In this document: positions 26,665-34,092 of the stretch, piece after piece
Layout of the letters: each line of letters begins with the position of its first letter
Position numbering within the stretch: position 1 is the stretch's first letter
Source: Mageeibacillus sp. UBA5770
GTDB taxonomy: Bacteria > Bacillota_A > Clostridia > Saccharofermentanales > Saccharofermentanaceae
DNA length: 49,559 nt
NCBI GenBank assembly: GCA_002418705.1
Contig: DIEQ01000129.1
Span: forward strand, 1-49,559
Direction of reading: 5' to 3'
The notes under the pieces: generated by a model
What the model saw: only the letters and a program-made list of their open reading frames with translations
Told to the model about the DNA's origin: nothing
Database searches by the model: none
Program-made: the position numbers and the translations under genes

Positions 26665-27420
26665 TTACATTGCCTCACCCCGGTTTCCGATAATAGACGC
26701 GACAATGCCGGCCAGCGCGAAGAACGCGAAAAGCACATACACCGGTACCGGTATTGTTATGACTGCATTGCCGCTGCTCTCGGCCGCCAGACCGCCGAGG
26801 AAGAATCCCGAAAACACGAATGTTGAGGCTAAACCAAGGGCTCGCATGAGAATATGCCTGGGTGCCAACCACCTGCCATCATCTACATGATTAAGCACGG
26901 CAAACTCCCGGGCATATTCTAATTTTTTAAGCAGTACTGTGCTATAGTTGCTGTTTTTTTGTCGCTTATTATCCGTAAATCCTATCGCATGATTTTTCAA
27001 GCGGCAGGTCTCGCAAAAAGGGATATGGATCCAGTATCTATCCGATGTCAAGGCTGTGTAGATGCGATCAGCAGGAACGGTTTTTGAAGTGAACTCGACC
27101 TTACCTAATCCCCGCTTTGAAACTGCCACTTCGACAAGCTCCGTCTTTACAGCTGTTTTCATGCAGCCAGGGCATATGGATGGAAATTGCACGCCGCCTT
27201 CACTCACCGAGAGCGTAATGGCGCCTTGCTGGTTCATCCATTGAGCCGATTGAATACAATAGGCATTGATGTCCAGATTGACCTTAACTTTAGCCTGCGG
27301 TATAAAAAAAGATGGTGGACGAGCTACTCCAACTTGAACCGGTGTTGTCATGACGGTGCCCCGGTATATGCCGGATAAATCTACGGGAACCAGCGATGGC
27401 ATCAATTTTCTCTGTTCCAA
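26665..27420 (-). CDS. Cys-motif membrane protein (duplicated cassette, copy 2)
   Basis: A 251-residue paralogue of the 12337-13095 product. A TTG start has GGAGG eight bases upstream. It keeps CPGCMK and CETCRLKNHAIGF, the strongly conserved stretch SKRGLGKVEFTSKTVPADRI, then YTALTSDRYWIHIPFC. Two C-terminal helices end in GNRGEAM. The cytosolic or external head binding a metal through the four cysteines is inferred. It follows another Cys-motif two-TM protein gene by 42 bp, which copy 1 lacks. Confidence 0.75.
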   Translation of the reverse strand: MEQRKLMPSLVPVDLSGIYRGTVMTTPVQVGVARPPSFFIPQAKVKVNLDINAYCIQSAQWMNQQGAITLSVSEGGVQFPSICPGCMKTAVKTELVEVAVSKRGLGKVEFTSKTVPADRIYTALTSDRYWIHIPFCETCRLKNHAIGFTDNKRQKNSNYSTVLLKKLEYAREFAVLNHVDDGRWLAPRHILMRALGLASTFVFSGFFLGGLAAESSGNAVITIPVPVYVLFAFFALAGIVASIIGNRGEAM

Positions 27421-27462
27421 ATCAATCCCCTCCTGTCTTGAAGGTCGTTACAATTGAAAACA

Positions 27463-27942
27463 TTACTTTACAGTCTTCAGATGTGATGGATACTTGGGCC
27501 AAAACGCATATTGGATTTTTCTTGAAGACGCTTTTAGCTGCTTCTTCAATTGACCTCGTGCCATTGTGTAAACGTCGATATCCGAAATCTTCGTTTTATA
27601 CCTTTTTCTAACTAAAATGGTAATTACAACAACCACAACAAAGAGCCACACACCACCTAAAACATTTAGCAAAATTTCGTCTGCCTCAACAATCGCCCCA
27701 AAAATCGCAATGACGATAAGTACATATAGTGGAGTCAAAAGCAAATTCCGCCGTTTTCGTTTAATAATACAATCTAAACAAATTGAAATATCTCTGTCTC
27801 TTGGTTTTCTGTATGTTGTCGTCGTGGTGGTTTGGGAAGTAAGCAGCGTATCGTGCATTGAAGATTTCACATTAATAATTTCAGCATAGTATACTTTTGC
27901 TGTCTTACACTGGGTGTTGTTTCCACACTTTGAGCAAAGCAT
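27463..27942 (-). CDS. Zinc-ribbon-like two-TM protein of unknown function
   Basis: A 159-residue protein with an AGGAGG site before ATG. The N-terminus MLCSKCGNNTQCKTAKVYY gives a CxxC pair, and ICLDCIIKRKRRN near residue 54 gives a second, so a zinc ribbon is likely. A run of six Thr lies between them. Two helices follow (LLLTPLYVLIVIAIFGAIV and GVWLFVVVVVITILV), then a basic tail. The layout of a Cys head plus two helices parallels the next gene, with which it is probably co-transcribed. No homology between the two beyond that layout is obvious. Confidence 0.65.
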   Translation of the reverse strand: MLCSKCGNNTQCKTAKVYYAEIINVKSSMHDTLLTSQTTTTTTYRKPRDRDISICLDCIIKRKRRNLLLTPLYVLIVIAIFGAIVEADEILLNVLGGVWLFVVVVVITILVRKRYKTKISDIDVYTMARGQLKKQLKASSRKIQYAFWPKYPSHLKTVK

Positions 27943-27958
27943 AAGCCGGCCCTCCTGA

Positions 27959-28324
27959 TTATTTAGCTATCAAAGAACAGCCATGCAAAGAGTTGCGTTT
28001 CATTTCTGATTTTTTTGCCATAACAAGAAAATCGGCAGTCATAACACAACTGTTATGATCACCGATATTTTGGGGGTGCTTATATTTCATAGAAGATACA
28101 ATATGTTCTGTCATGCAAACTGAGAAAAGAGGAAACCGTTCTAAATCCCAAAAATAATGAAAGATTCTATCAACTTCTATGTCCCGTATTCTGTGACAGC
28201 GCCCGTGAGATGGAAAATCTCCGAACCATAACCACAACTTATAGCCTGCTCTGCAGCCTTGGCCATAACCCTCCCGAATGAGTGAAATTATCTTTGTCTT
28301 TGTAAAATTAAATCTTTTTTCCAT
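27959..28324 (-). pseudogene. TnsA-like transposase endonuclease remnant
   Basis: A 121-codon frame that resembles the start of Tn7-type TnsA proteins: KIISLIREGYGQGCRAGYKL, DFPSHGRCHRIRDIE and HYFWDLE match the usual REGRGQG, PSxGRxxRI and SDLE blocks. After that, about 20 residues of the LEW region are missing. It then rejoins at KYKHPQNI and VMTADFLVM and stops before the catalytic Lys region. No TnsB, TnsC or transposon ends were seen nearby. It is a degraded piece of a Tn7-like element and probably not functional. Confidence 0.75.
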
Positions 28325-28512
28325 ACAGCACCTACTTACACTTTTTAGCGCAGTATATATTCATTTTACCGCTCTAACTTGAGATATTCAATACTTCTCA
28401 ATCGTATTTAAATATTACAAGCTAATTTGTATATCATCATATCTTACTAAACTAACCGCTATCATTTATCTTACTTCCAGCCGTAAAACCTCATCCCCCA
28501 TATATCATGCTT
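28325..28512. other. AT-rich intergenic region, no gene seen
   Basis: This 188-bp AT-rich gap lies downstream of arr copy B and upstream of the TnsA remnant. I found no hairpin with a T run and no open frame worth naming. Confidence 0.4.
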
Positions 28513-28962
28513 TCATTCATTAATAGCCTCGATACCGAGTCGTTTGAGCTCCTCAAGGTGATCACGCATTTGCTTAAGCACCTCCGGGGAGTGTCCCTCC
28601 CAATCCAGGACTTCACCCACCACCCGAAGAGGCTGACGGGTGCGATAGGATCGGGTCGGGTTACCCGGGAACTTTTTGTCTGTCAGATTGGGGTCATTCT
28701 CGAACATTCCAGTGGGCTCCACTTGGTAAATCCGACCGGGTCCATCACCCCCCGCAAGTTCCGCTCCCCACTTAGCCGCATCGAGAGTCGCAGTCAGATA
28801 GACAAAATTGGCCTTCTTCCGCCCGCCATAGTTTGAGTTAAAATCAGGCTCCAACAAATCCCCTATCTTCAAATCAGCTTTTGTGCCATGGTAAAAGGGA
28901 CCTGCATCCTGAGGTCCGTCGACCGGCAATATATTGGATTCTTCATCTTTATTCATTCTCAA
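28513..28962 (-). CDS. arr: Rifampin ADP-ribosyltransferase (Arr family), copy B
   Basis: About 149 residues. It is a clear Arr enzyme: GPFYHGTKADLKIGDLLEPD, KKANFVYLTATLDAAKWGAE, DPNLTDKKFPGNPTRSYRTR and QPLRVVGEVLDWEGHSPEVL. TTG 28962 lies six bases after AAGGAG; ATG 28956 is an alternative. The first 15 residues differ from copy A and the shared part is roughly three-quarters identical, so these are diverged paralogues or separate imports. It should confer rifamycin resistance by NAD+-dependent ADP-ribosylation. Confidence 0.93.
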   Translation of the reverse strand: MRMNKDEESNILPVDGPQDAGPFYHGTKADLKIGDLLEPDFNSNYGGRKKANFVYLTATLDAAKWGAELAGGDGPGRIYQVEPTGMFENDPNLTDKKFPGNPTRSYRTRQPLRVVGEVLDWEGHSPEVLKQMRDHLEELKRLGIEAINE

Positions 28963-28986
28963 TCAAAGCTCCTTTTCCGTTCATGC

Positions 28987-29550
28987 TTAACCCTCTTGCT
29001 TCCATTCGTTGTTTTGATCATCCCTTACCAGATTAGGATTTTTTACCGAATAGGCCAAATGATCCCGCTCTTTCTCATAATATCGATACTTTTTTGAAAA
29101 GGTTCCGCTTACCGTCATGCCGTTCCTCTGAGCAACTTTCCTAGAAGCAGCGTTCGTCTCTTTGATGAGCGAAAATACTTCCTCTGCCCCAAGAACGTTG
29201 AATGCATAATTCTTGCAGGCGGCTGCGGCTTCAATGGCGTAACCCTGATGCCAGTACGCCTTTTGAAAAAGATATCCGATTTCAAGCACATCCGTGCCGC
29301 CGTATTCCTGCAGGGAAAGGCCGCACTGACCGATCATTTCTCCTGACTCCCTGAGGATGACAGCCCACAAACCAAATCCTTGATCCCGGTAGCGTTCCAG
29401 CTGCCTATCGAGCCAGAGCTGTACCTCCTCGTCGCTGAATGTCTTCTCATACGCTGTCATTACAGCTTCGTCCTGCAGTATCAGGCTAAGAGCGTGGAAG
29501 TCGGACGGCTCCATTTCACGCAAAAAGAGTCTTTCGGTAGAAATCAGCAT
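28987..29550 (-). CDS. GNAT-family N-acetyltransferase
   Basis: ATG 29550 follows GGAGGAG by six bases; the longer frame upstream has no ribosome site. The 187-residue enzyme begins MLISTERLFLREMEPSDFHA. It contains LRESGEMIGQCGLSLQEYGG, EIGYLFQKAYWHQGYAIEAA (acetyl-CoA loop) and LIKETNAASRKVAQRNGMTV, all standard RimJ-like blocks. It is full length and lies 25 bp before arr copy B on the same strand, so the two may be co-transcribed. Substrate unknown. Confidence 0.9.
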   Translation of the reverse strand: MLISTERLFLREMEPSDFHALSLILQDEAVMTAYEKTFSDEEVQLWLDRQLERYRDQGFGLWAVILRESGEMIGQCGLSLQEYGGTDVLEIGYLFQKAYWHQGYAIEAAAACKNYAFNVLGAEEVFSLIKETNAASRKVAQRNGMTVSGTFSKKYRYYEKERDHLAYSVKNPNLVRDDQNNEWKQEG

Positions 29551-29643
29551 GGCATTCTCCTCCGGCTTATACCGTCTCAAAATATAAAAAAACCGCAAAA
29601 AACTTGACGTCTGCAACGTACTTCAACATGCATTTTGCCATTC

Positions 29644-29757
29644 CTATTCGAGTATAGCGTAAATGCAATCGTCATACCAATGATTGTCCATTCGAAAGCT
29701 CTTGATAAAATGAGCTTCTTTCCTAAATCCGAATTTTTTGAGAAGCTTGATTGACTG
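29644..29757 (-). pseudogene. C-terminal remnant of a second GNAT acetyltransferase
   Basis: The minus frame ending at the TAG of 29644-29646 reads IKLLKKFGFRKEAHFIKSFR then MDNHWYDDCIYAILE. This is the typical last 35 residues of RimJ-type enzymes (LLEKLGFR...HFI.S...W.DD.IYA.L). No start or acetyl-CoA loop exists upstream. A different overlapping frame (29577-29795) is only its shadow. Confidence 0.75.
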
Positions 29758-29778
29758 TATTCATTACTATAAGACAGA

Positions 29779-29825
29779 ACAAAAACTCGTACCATCCTTT
29801 ATGGCATAATGGATGGTACGAGTTT
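29779..29825. terminator. Bidirectional terminator hairpin
   Basis: AAAAACTCGTACCATCC (29779-29795) and its perfect 17-base complement (29809-29825) enclose a 13-base loop. A runs and T runs at the two ends make it a good intrinsic terminator in both directions. It lies 57 bp after the VanW gene stop. Confidence 0.9.
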
Positions 29826-29881
29826 TTCCAATATCACCTACACTGTGGTACTGCTAATTACAGCGAATATAGGAATAAGTC

Positions 29882-31498
29882 TCAGGCAGCCGGCACTGCA
29901 GGCAGCGCTTCAGCCGGTACAGTCGGCATTGTTTCAACCGGCACATCGACGATTGGGGCAGGTGGCGGCGGCGGAACGGCTACAATTCCTGTAAGTGGAT
30001 CCACCGCATAGATTGCACCGGTAACCGGATCCATGCAGCCAATTCTAATTTTCGCTGTCATCGCGCGGTATGAGCTTGAAGACACCATTTCGCGTCTAAC
30101 CTCAATATCATCTTTATAATATATCTTAAAACACTGGGCTTCGATTTTGTTATAAGCCGCCCGGTCTTCAGTATTTTTTCCAACAGGCGAAAGCGGATCG
30201 GCAATATATTCTGTTGGTCCGGGGGGCGTTGATGACACAACAACACCTTCAATCCGTATCGTCATTCCATCATCGACCGGTCGTCCGAAAATCTGAACGG
30301 TCACTTCAAGATCATCGTAATATGCATGTATCGCGACCGGGTACTCTGTGTTATTTGTGAATTTAAAATTCTGGCCGTCCCAGGTAACGGTGGCATCCGT
30401 TCCAATATCGACATAGGTGCTCGGCCAGGTATGCGGATATCGCTCATCGACTTGCAGGTCGGCCTTCATAACACTATGGAAAAGAGTTCCGCTGACCTGA
30501 CAAATTCCTCCGCCAAGTTCCAGACCCGGAAGGCCGTTGATAATCGCTCCAGCTTCCATATAACCCTTCTCAGCAGTGCGTTTTCCAACATATTCATTGT
30601 AATTGAATGATTCACCGGGCTGTAGGAGCAGCCCGTCTATTGTCTTGCAGACAAGATTAATATTCGTATTTCGATTAGCCTTATTAGTCGTCTGTGTTGT
30701 TGTCGAAGATACACGACCCAGATTTTCGGCAAGGTCATCGGCGGTTACCGTTGGCGGAGCAGCGGTTACCACAACCCGAATAGTCTTCATGTATTCCTTC
30801 GCATCAAAAGCTGTCTTCACATCTTCAATAACTGCATTAATATCAAGGGTGCGGCCGGCAGAGGAGTCAGAAAAAACAAACTGCAATGACTCTTTGTCAA
30901 AAGATATTGCCTTGGCATCAACAGGTACTATCTCAAGAGGATCCAATAGTCTGTGAACCGCGTCCTCAATACTTACGGCATCCGCCGTATATTCAGTACG
31001 ATAGTTTTTTGTAGTTTTTGCAAGCTGCACCAGCTCTTCATATCTTGCGACAACAGCCTCCGGCACCACCGGCATTTCACTTGATCGATTATAGTTGTAG
31101 GCTTCATCCATGACGGCGGTCAGATTGGATGATATCTTTATGGACGACGTATCCAATGGATATTCTATACCGTCGACATTCATTAAATAAGTCACATTCG
31201 GGGCATCCAGTGTCGGATCACCAGTAAAAACGGCAGCCGCTTCTTCCTTCGTTTTTCCGGAAACATCGACTCCATTGATTATAATTCCAGGATAAAAAGC
31301 AGGTGCATCGAGTTCCTGGTTCATCTGTGCAATTGTCATCTTCTTCACAATTCCACTTGTATCGGTAACCGGATATGTCTTTTCCTTTATTGCAAACAGA
31401 TACGTTGTAGCGCCTGTCGCTGCCAGGACGAATAGCGCGATTGCAGTGATGAGGATCGCTTTACGTTTCTTTCTTTTATATGCACCAGATTTCTTCAT
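29882..31498 (-). CDS. VanW-family protein with PG-binding_4 domain
   Basis: ATG 31498 gives 538 residues. A basic start (MKKSGAYKRKKRKA) and one helix (ILITAIALFVLAATGATTYL) anchor it. PG_binding_4-like repeats follow (GIIINGVDVSGKTKEEAAAV), then the VanW domain near 290-430 (GESFNYNEYVGKRTAEKGYM, LELGGGICQVSGTLFHSVMK, ERYPHTWPSTYVDIGTDATV, IHAYYDDLEVTVQIFG). The C-terminus is a Pro/Ala/Val tail (VAVPPPPPAPIVDVPVETMP). VanW proteins are exported and tied to the cell envelope, but their activity is unknown. This one is complete and not in a vancomycin cluster. Confidence 0.9.
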   Translation of the reverse strand: MKKSGAYKRKKRKAILITAIALFVLAATGATTYLFAIKEKTYPVTDTSGIVKKMTIAQMNQELDAPAFYPGIIINGVDVSGKTKEEAAAVFTGDPTLDAPNVTYLMNVDGIEYPLDTSSIKISSNLTAVMDEAYNYNRSSEMPVVPEAVVARYEELVQLAKTTKNYRTEYTADAVSIEDAVHRLLDPLEIVPVDAKAISFDKESLQFVFSDSSAGRTLDINAVIEDVKTAFDAKEYMKTIRVVVTAAPPTVTADDLAENLGRVSSTTTQTTNKANRNTNINLVCKTIDGLLLQPGESFNYNEYVGKRTAEKGYMEAGAIINGLPGLELGGGICQVSGTLFHSVMKADLQVDERYPHTWPSTYVDIGTDATVTWDGQNFKFTNNTEYPVAIHAYYDDLEVTVQIFGRPVDDGMTIRIEGVVVSSTPPGPTEYIADPLSPVGKNTEDRAAYNKIEAQCFKIYYKDDIEVRREMVSSSSYRAMTAKIRIGCMDPVTGAIYAVDPLTGIVAVPPPPPAPIVDVPVETMPTVPAEALPAVPAA

Positions 31499-31605
31499 AT
31501 TCGAAAATCCCTCCAACCACCAGGAATCCCTCTGTCCATTGCCTCAGACAGAGATATTACTTTGATAGTATCATTATGATCAGAGGTTGAACAGGCTGGA
31601 ATTTT

Positions 31606-31737
31606 TTAAGCCCTAATTGGCTTGATAATGTTCTCTGCTATGTCAAAACCAACAGCATGCGCAGGCTTTAACTGCATGACAGATAACAATTCTCTTCCAT
31701 TATTGCAACAGAATTGAGCAATCGTCTTGCCTTTCAT
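31606..31737 (-). pseudogene. SAM-dependent methyltransferase fragment
   Basis: ATG 31737 opens 43 codons reading MKGKTIAQFCCNNGRELLSV then MQLKPAHAVGFDIAEN. NNGRELLSxMxLxAxxxVGFDIAEN is the SAM-binding motif I/II region of one class I methyltransferase family. The stop comes right after. Both the N-terminal 40 residues and the C-terminal 200 of a normal enzyme are missing. It is a fragment in a run of gene scraps. Confidence 0.7.
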
Positions 31738-31764
31738 ATATTCCACTTATCTGTTCTCTCCGCA

Positions 31765-31885
31765 TCATGTATCGAGATTCGTGTCAATCCAAGCTTCAAA
31801 AGAATCCAAGATGGACCGAAAGAATTCGCGTGTCTTGTCGTCAAGCAGATTCCCTTCATTAATACCAACGAATTCTTTTGTATAA
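31765..31885 (-). pseudogene. C-terminal scrap of an NADPH-dependent FMN reductase-like protein
   Basis: A minus frame ending at TGA 31765-31767 reads KEFVGINEGNLLDDKTREFF, RSILDSFEAWIDTNLDT. The pattern resembles the C-terminal helix of flavodoxin-like FMN reductases; the match is by memory and short. Its upstream side is fused out of frame into the membrane-protein gene that ends at 31859, which marks a deletion junction near 31885. Confidence 0.5.
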
Positions 31886-32323
31886 ATAGCCAACACTAAA
31901 TCCAAGCAAGAGGAATCTTGCTGCATTAAACAATACGCCAATAAGAAAATAATACAAGAGCGCGCCCGGCTTGTGTAAAATCATGGGGACATCAATAAGG
32001 ATTATGGCAATGACCAGGGCGACGGAACTTACTATCACGGCTTTTAGAATAGGTCCCTTCGCTGGAATTTTTCCATAAAAACGAAGCAATGAAAAGCTGA
32101 CACCGCATCCGATCATCATCCCCATAAGCAAAGAACCAAACCAAACCGTTTCGACACTCCAATTGGAAAAGGCAGCTCTATACTCTGCTGCGATGGGAAG
32201 CAGGGAAGTTACTATTGACGTTACCCAAAATACTGCACCTCCCCCTATCGTTAGTTTGAATAGCGTCGGGTCGAACACGAATGATTTCTGCCGCTTACTT
32301 TGATCTGCAGCTTGTTTGTCCAT
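31859..32323 (-). CDS. Four-TM membrane protein of unknown function, C-terminus altered
   Basis: ATG 32323 follows AAGG with about eight bases; the longer frame starts four bases into the previous gene. The 154-residue product has four hydrophobic segments (LTIGGGAVFWVTSIVTSLLP; VWFGSLLMGMMIGCGVSFSL; ILKAVIVSSVALVIAIILI; LYYFLIGVLFNAARFLLLGF). Its last residues, KRIRWY, come from reading into the FMN-reductase scrap, so the original end may be lost. Partner and role unknown. Confidence 0.6.
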   Translation of the reverse strand: MDKQAADQSKRQKSFVFDPTLFKLTIGGGAVFWVTSIVTSLLPIAAEYRAAFSNWSVETVWFGSLLMGMMIGCGVSFSLLRFYGKIPAKGPILKAVIVSSVALVIAIILIDVPMILHKPGALLYYFLIGVLFNAARFLLLGFSVGYLYKRIRWY

Positions 32324-32334
32324 ATTGATCACCT

Positions 32335-32649
32335 TCATTCATTCGACTTCGGCCGAGACGGAAGCGGTTCCTTCACACCCTTGATCAACAGCCATAAGCT
32401 CAGCGAGAATTCAGCAATAAAGCCAATCGCGAGTCCCGGATAAGTAATGATGTCATAGCCGGGAAGAAGAAAAAACTGGAAAAACCAGATCAGGCAGCCG
32501 GCACAGTCAGCCATAAGAAGTATTCCAAGCCATTTAGGCAGGAATCCGGACTTGTACACCAGTAGCCCAAGCGGCAACAGCCATGTGCCGTAAAAAATCT
32601 GGGCTATGTTAAAGCCGCTTTTATGAAGATTGAGAAACAGCAGATTCAA
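32335..32649 (-). pseudogene. DUF4386 membrane protein, C-terminal half
   Basis: A 104-codon frame: LLFLNLHKSGFNIAQIFYGT, WLLPLGLLVYKSGFLPKWLG, LIWFFQFFLLPGYDIITYPG and EFSLSLWLLIKGVKEP. This is the second half of DUF4386 proteins, which are normally about 220-240 residues with six or seven helices. No start or first half exists upstream, so it is N-truncated. The ATGA overlap with the next gene suggests they once formed an operon. Confidence 0.75.
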
Positions 32650-32719
32650 GGCATCGTAAAATGCGTTTTTTGCCCCGATTCTTGCTCATTTTTTGCTTAA
32701 GCAATTAATTATATTAGTT

Positions 32720-33016
32720 TTAAAAGTCCTGTGCGCCATAGAAAAAGCGGTGTATGATAACGGCCTTGGCCGCTTCATCAGCCTTATAAACCAGCACATA
32801 GTTTTTGATGATCGCTTTGTGATAGCCTATTTTTTCCAAACAAGCGTCATGGCGCCGTTCATATATAAGCGGATTGCTTTTCAAATATCCGTAGCATTTT
32901 TCCACCTCATTAAGGAAATTGGCAGCTGCAGTTGGGTTTGCAAGTTGAACAGCAATGTACGAGACAATATTATCCAAATCATTATGAGCAAGTTCTGAAA
33001 CAATTAGCCTATAAAT
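32720..33016 (-). CDS. RelE/ParE-type toxin (start codon altered)
   Basis: Reading from the antitoxin stop, the frame gives YRLIVSELAHNDLDNIVSYI, then NPTAAANFLNEVEKCYGYLK, AIIKNYVLVYKADEAAKAVI and HRFFYGAQDF. This is a normal RelE/ParE toxin of about 98 residues. The expected first codon at 33014-33016 is ATT rather than ATG. The first usual start is TTG at 32977, which would drop the first beta strand. The toxin may be translated weakly from ATT by coupling to the antitoxin stop, or it may be inactive. Confidence 0.75.
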   Translation of the reverse strand: MYRLIVSELAHNDLDNIVSYIAVQLANPTAAANFLNEVEKCYGYLKSNPLIYERRHDACLEKIGYHKAIIKNYVLVYKADEAAKAVIIHRFFYGAQDF

Positions 33017-33269
33017 TGTATTTCCCTCTTATGCTTTTCAAAGAATCGCCTCCGTCCAGCACCTTTCCTTCCGCTACCTGCGCCTCAGCTGCAACCAATT
33101 TGTTATATATATCAAGCATAAACATTTTTTCTTCATAAACTTTTACGCTCATAATAACCATAGCGCCATAGCCGTTTTTTGTAATATATATAGGCTCGGT
33201 TGCCTCTTTGCACATCTGAGAGATCTTGCTTGTGTTTTTCAAATCTCGAATCGGAATGATTCGCGGCAT
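33009..33269 (-). CDS. Phd/YefM-type antitoxin
   Basis: ATG 33269 gives 86 residues; an in-frame ATG two codons earlier is also possible, with AAAGG upstream. The start MPRIIPIRDLKNTSKISQMC is the DNA-binding fold of Phd/YefM. It continues ATEPIYITKNGYGAMVIMSV and ends in a basic tail SLKSIRGKYNL. The stop overlaps the toxin frame by about eight bases, the usual coupled arrangement. It should neutralise the RelE-like partner and repress the operon. Confidence 0.88.
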   Translation of the reverse strand: MPRIIPIRDLKNTSKISQMCKEATEPIYITKNGYGAMVIMSVKVYEEKMFMLDIYNKLVAAEAQVAEGKVLDGGDSLKSIRGKYNL

Positions 33270-33321
33270 AACCATCAACACCTTTCTATGGTATTATTAT
33301 GTCATAATTATGTCTCGATTG

Positions 33322-33545
33322 TCAACGCGCAGCCCATACCTGTGACGGCATAACAATCTCATCCGGACTGGCAAAATGAGGAGCATACTTTTCCGCCCCG
33401 GTTGGTTCAGGAATTGGATTCACATTTTGTAAAGCAATATCAATCCATCCTTTTTTGCGTCTTGTATCATTTCATACGCCTCTTTCAGGGTTTGCCCCTG
33501 ACTGACACAGCCGGGAAGCTCCGGAATTTCGATGGCGCAACCCTA
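33322..33545 (-). pseudogene. HicB-like antitoxin remnant with frameshift
   Basis: The minus strand reads AIEIPELPGCVSQGQTLKEA then YEMIQDAKK, almost identical to the intact HicB at 38509-38874. A missing base in an A run then shifts the frame; it continues GWIDIALQNVNPIPEP and ends at TGA 33322. The N-terminal 25 residues and the C-terminal DNA-binding part are gone. It shares clear ancestry with the intact copy 5 kb away. Confidence 0.85.
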
Positions 33546-33551
33546 AGAAAA

Positions 33552-33576
33552 AACCCTTACAACCATAGTAAGGGTT
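33552..33576. terminator. Small perfect hairpin
   Basis: AACCCTTAC (33552-33560) and GTAAGGGTT (33568-33576) form a perfect 9-bp stem with a 7-base loop, between the HicB remnant and the 33631-33879 gene. It is preceded on the plus strand by an A run, so it can end minus-strand transcripts of that gene. Confidence 0.65.
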
Positions 33577-33630
33577 ACAAATATGTAGTATGGGGGAAAG
33601 TTTAAATCCGCACAGTCTCTTATACATCCC

Positions 33631-33879
33631 TCATGGCGCAAACTTCGCTGTCAGTTTGTTAAGTTCCGACTCTTTAATGACTCGCATGAATTGGTACGCC
33701 TTATCCGGATCCCTGTTTCCAAACTCATCCGCTACACCAGTCAAAACATCTACCGCATACGGGTCAGCCTTCTGCACATCGCTTAACTCGTCATTTTTTA
33801 TAGCAAGAATCAAACTGTAAGCTTCATCAGCCGTTAAATCTACTTTGGCGGTTAATTTACCTAAAACGTTTTGGATCAT
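33631..33879 (-). CDS. Small helical protein of unknown function
   Basis: An 82-residue acidic helical protein: MIQNVLGKLTAKVDLTADEA, YSLILAIKNDELSDVQKADP and KAYQFMRVIKESELNKLTAK. A good GGAG ribosome site precedes the ATG. The first 35 residues loosely recall the N-domain of TrpD-type phosphoribosyltransferases, but the rest does not fit. I do not recognise it. It has its own flanking hairpins on both sides. Confidence 0.5.
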   Translation of the reverse strand: MIQNVLGKLTAKVDLTADEAYSLILAIKNDELSDVQKADPYAVDVLTGVADEFGNRDPDKAYQFMRVIKESELNKLTAKFAP

Positions 33880-33930
33880 TTTCTCCCACTCCTTAATTTA
33901 TTTTTCTTAACTTATTTTTTTAAAACAAAA

Positions 33931-33957
33931 AACCCAGAGCCTTAGCCGGCCCTGGTT
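33931..33957 (-). terminator. Intrinsic terminator after the hydrolase pseudogene
   Basis: On the minus strand AACCAGGGCC pairs with GGCTCTGGGTT (one bulge), followed by TTTTTTGTTTT. It lies about 140 bp after the end of the alpha/beta-hydrolase pseudogene and just before the small helical gene. Confidence 0.7.
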
Positions 33958-34092
33958 AATACGCATACGAACAAGCTCCGCTAGAGCTAAACTCTACTTG
34001 ACTCTTCTCATCTGAACTAACTATTCAATTATTTTTTAATTATATGTACTGCTGAAAATCCTTGTCGAACATTTTCCATTATGTACAAAGTG

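Larger units (their letters stand above)
24338..27440. repeat. Segmental duplication, copy 2
   Basis: This segment is homologous in order and sequence to 9908-13110. It differs by an intact ATPase at its left edge, an arr gene inserted or retained after it, loss of most of the unknown gene and internal deletion of the membrane-protein gene. Protein identity between the intact pairs is high at the ends and lower in the middle, so the duplication is not recent. Confidence 0.85.

Noticed and set aside
29577..29795. 72-codon minus frame upstream of the GNAT gene
   Set aside because: The recognisable GNAT tail is in a neighbouring frame, so this frame is a shadow of a pseudogene.
33631..33879. 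Possible TrpD N-domain, given trpA and trpB nearby
   Set aside because: Only the first helices resemble TrpD; the rest does not, and it lies on the far side of a run of unrelated scraps.
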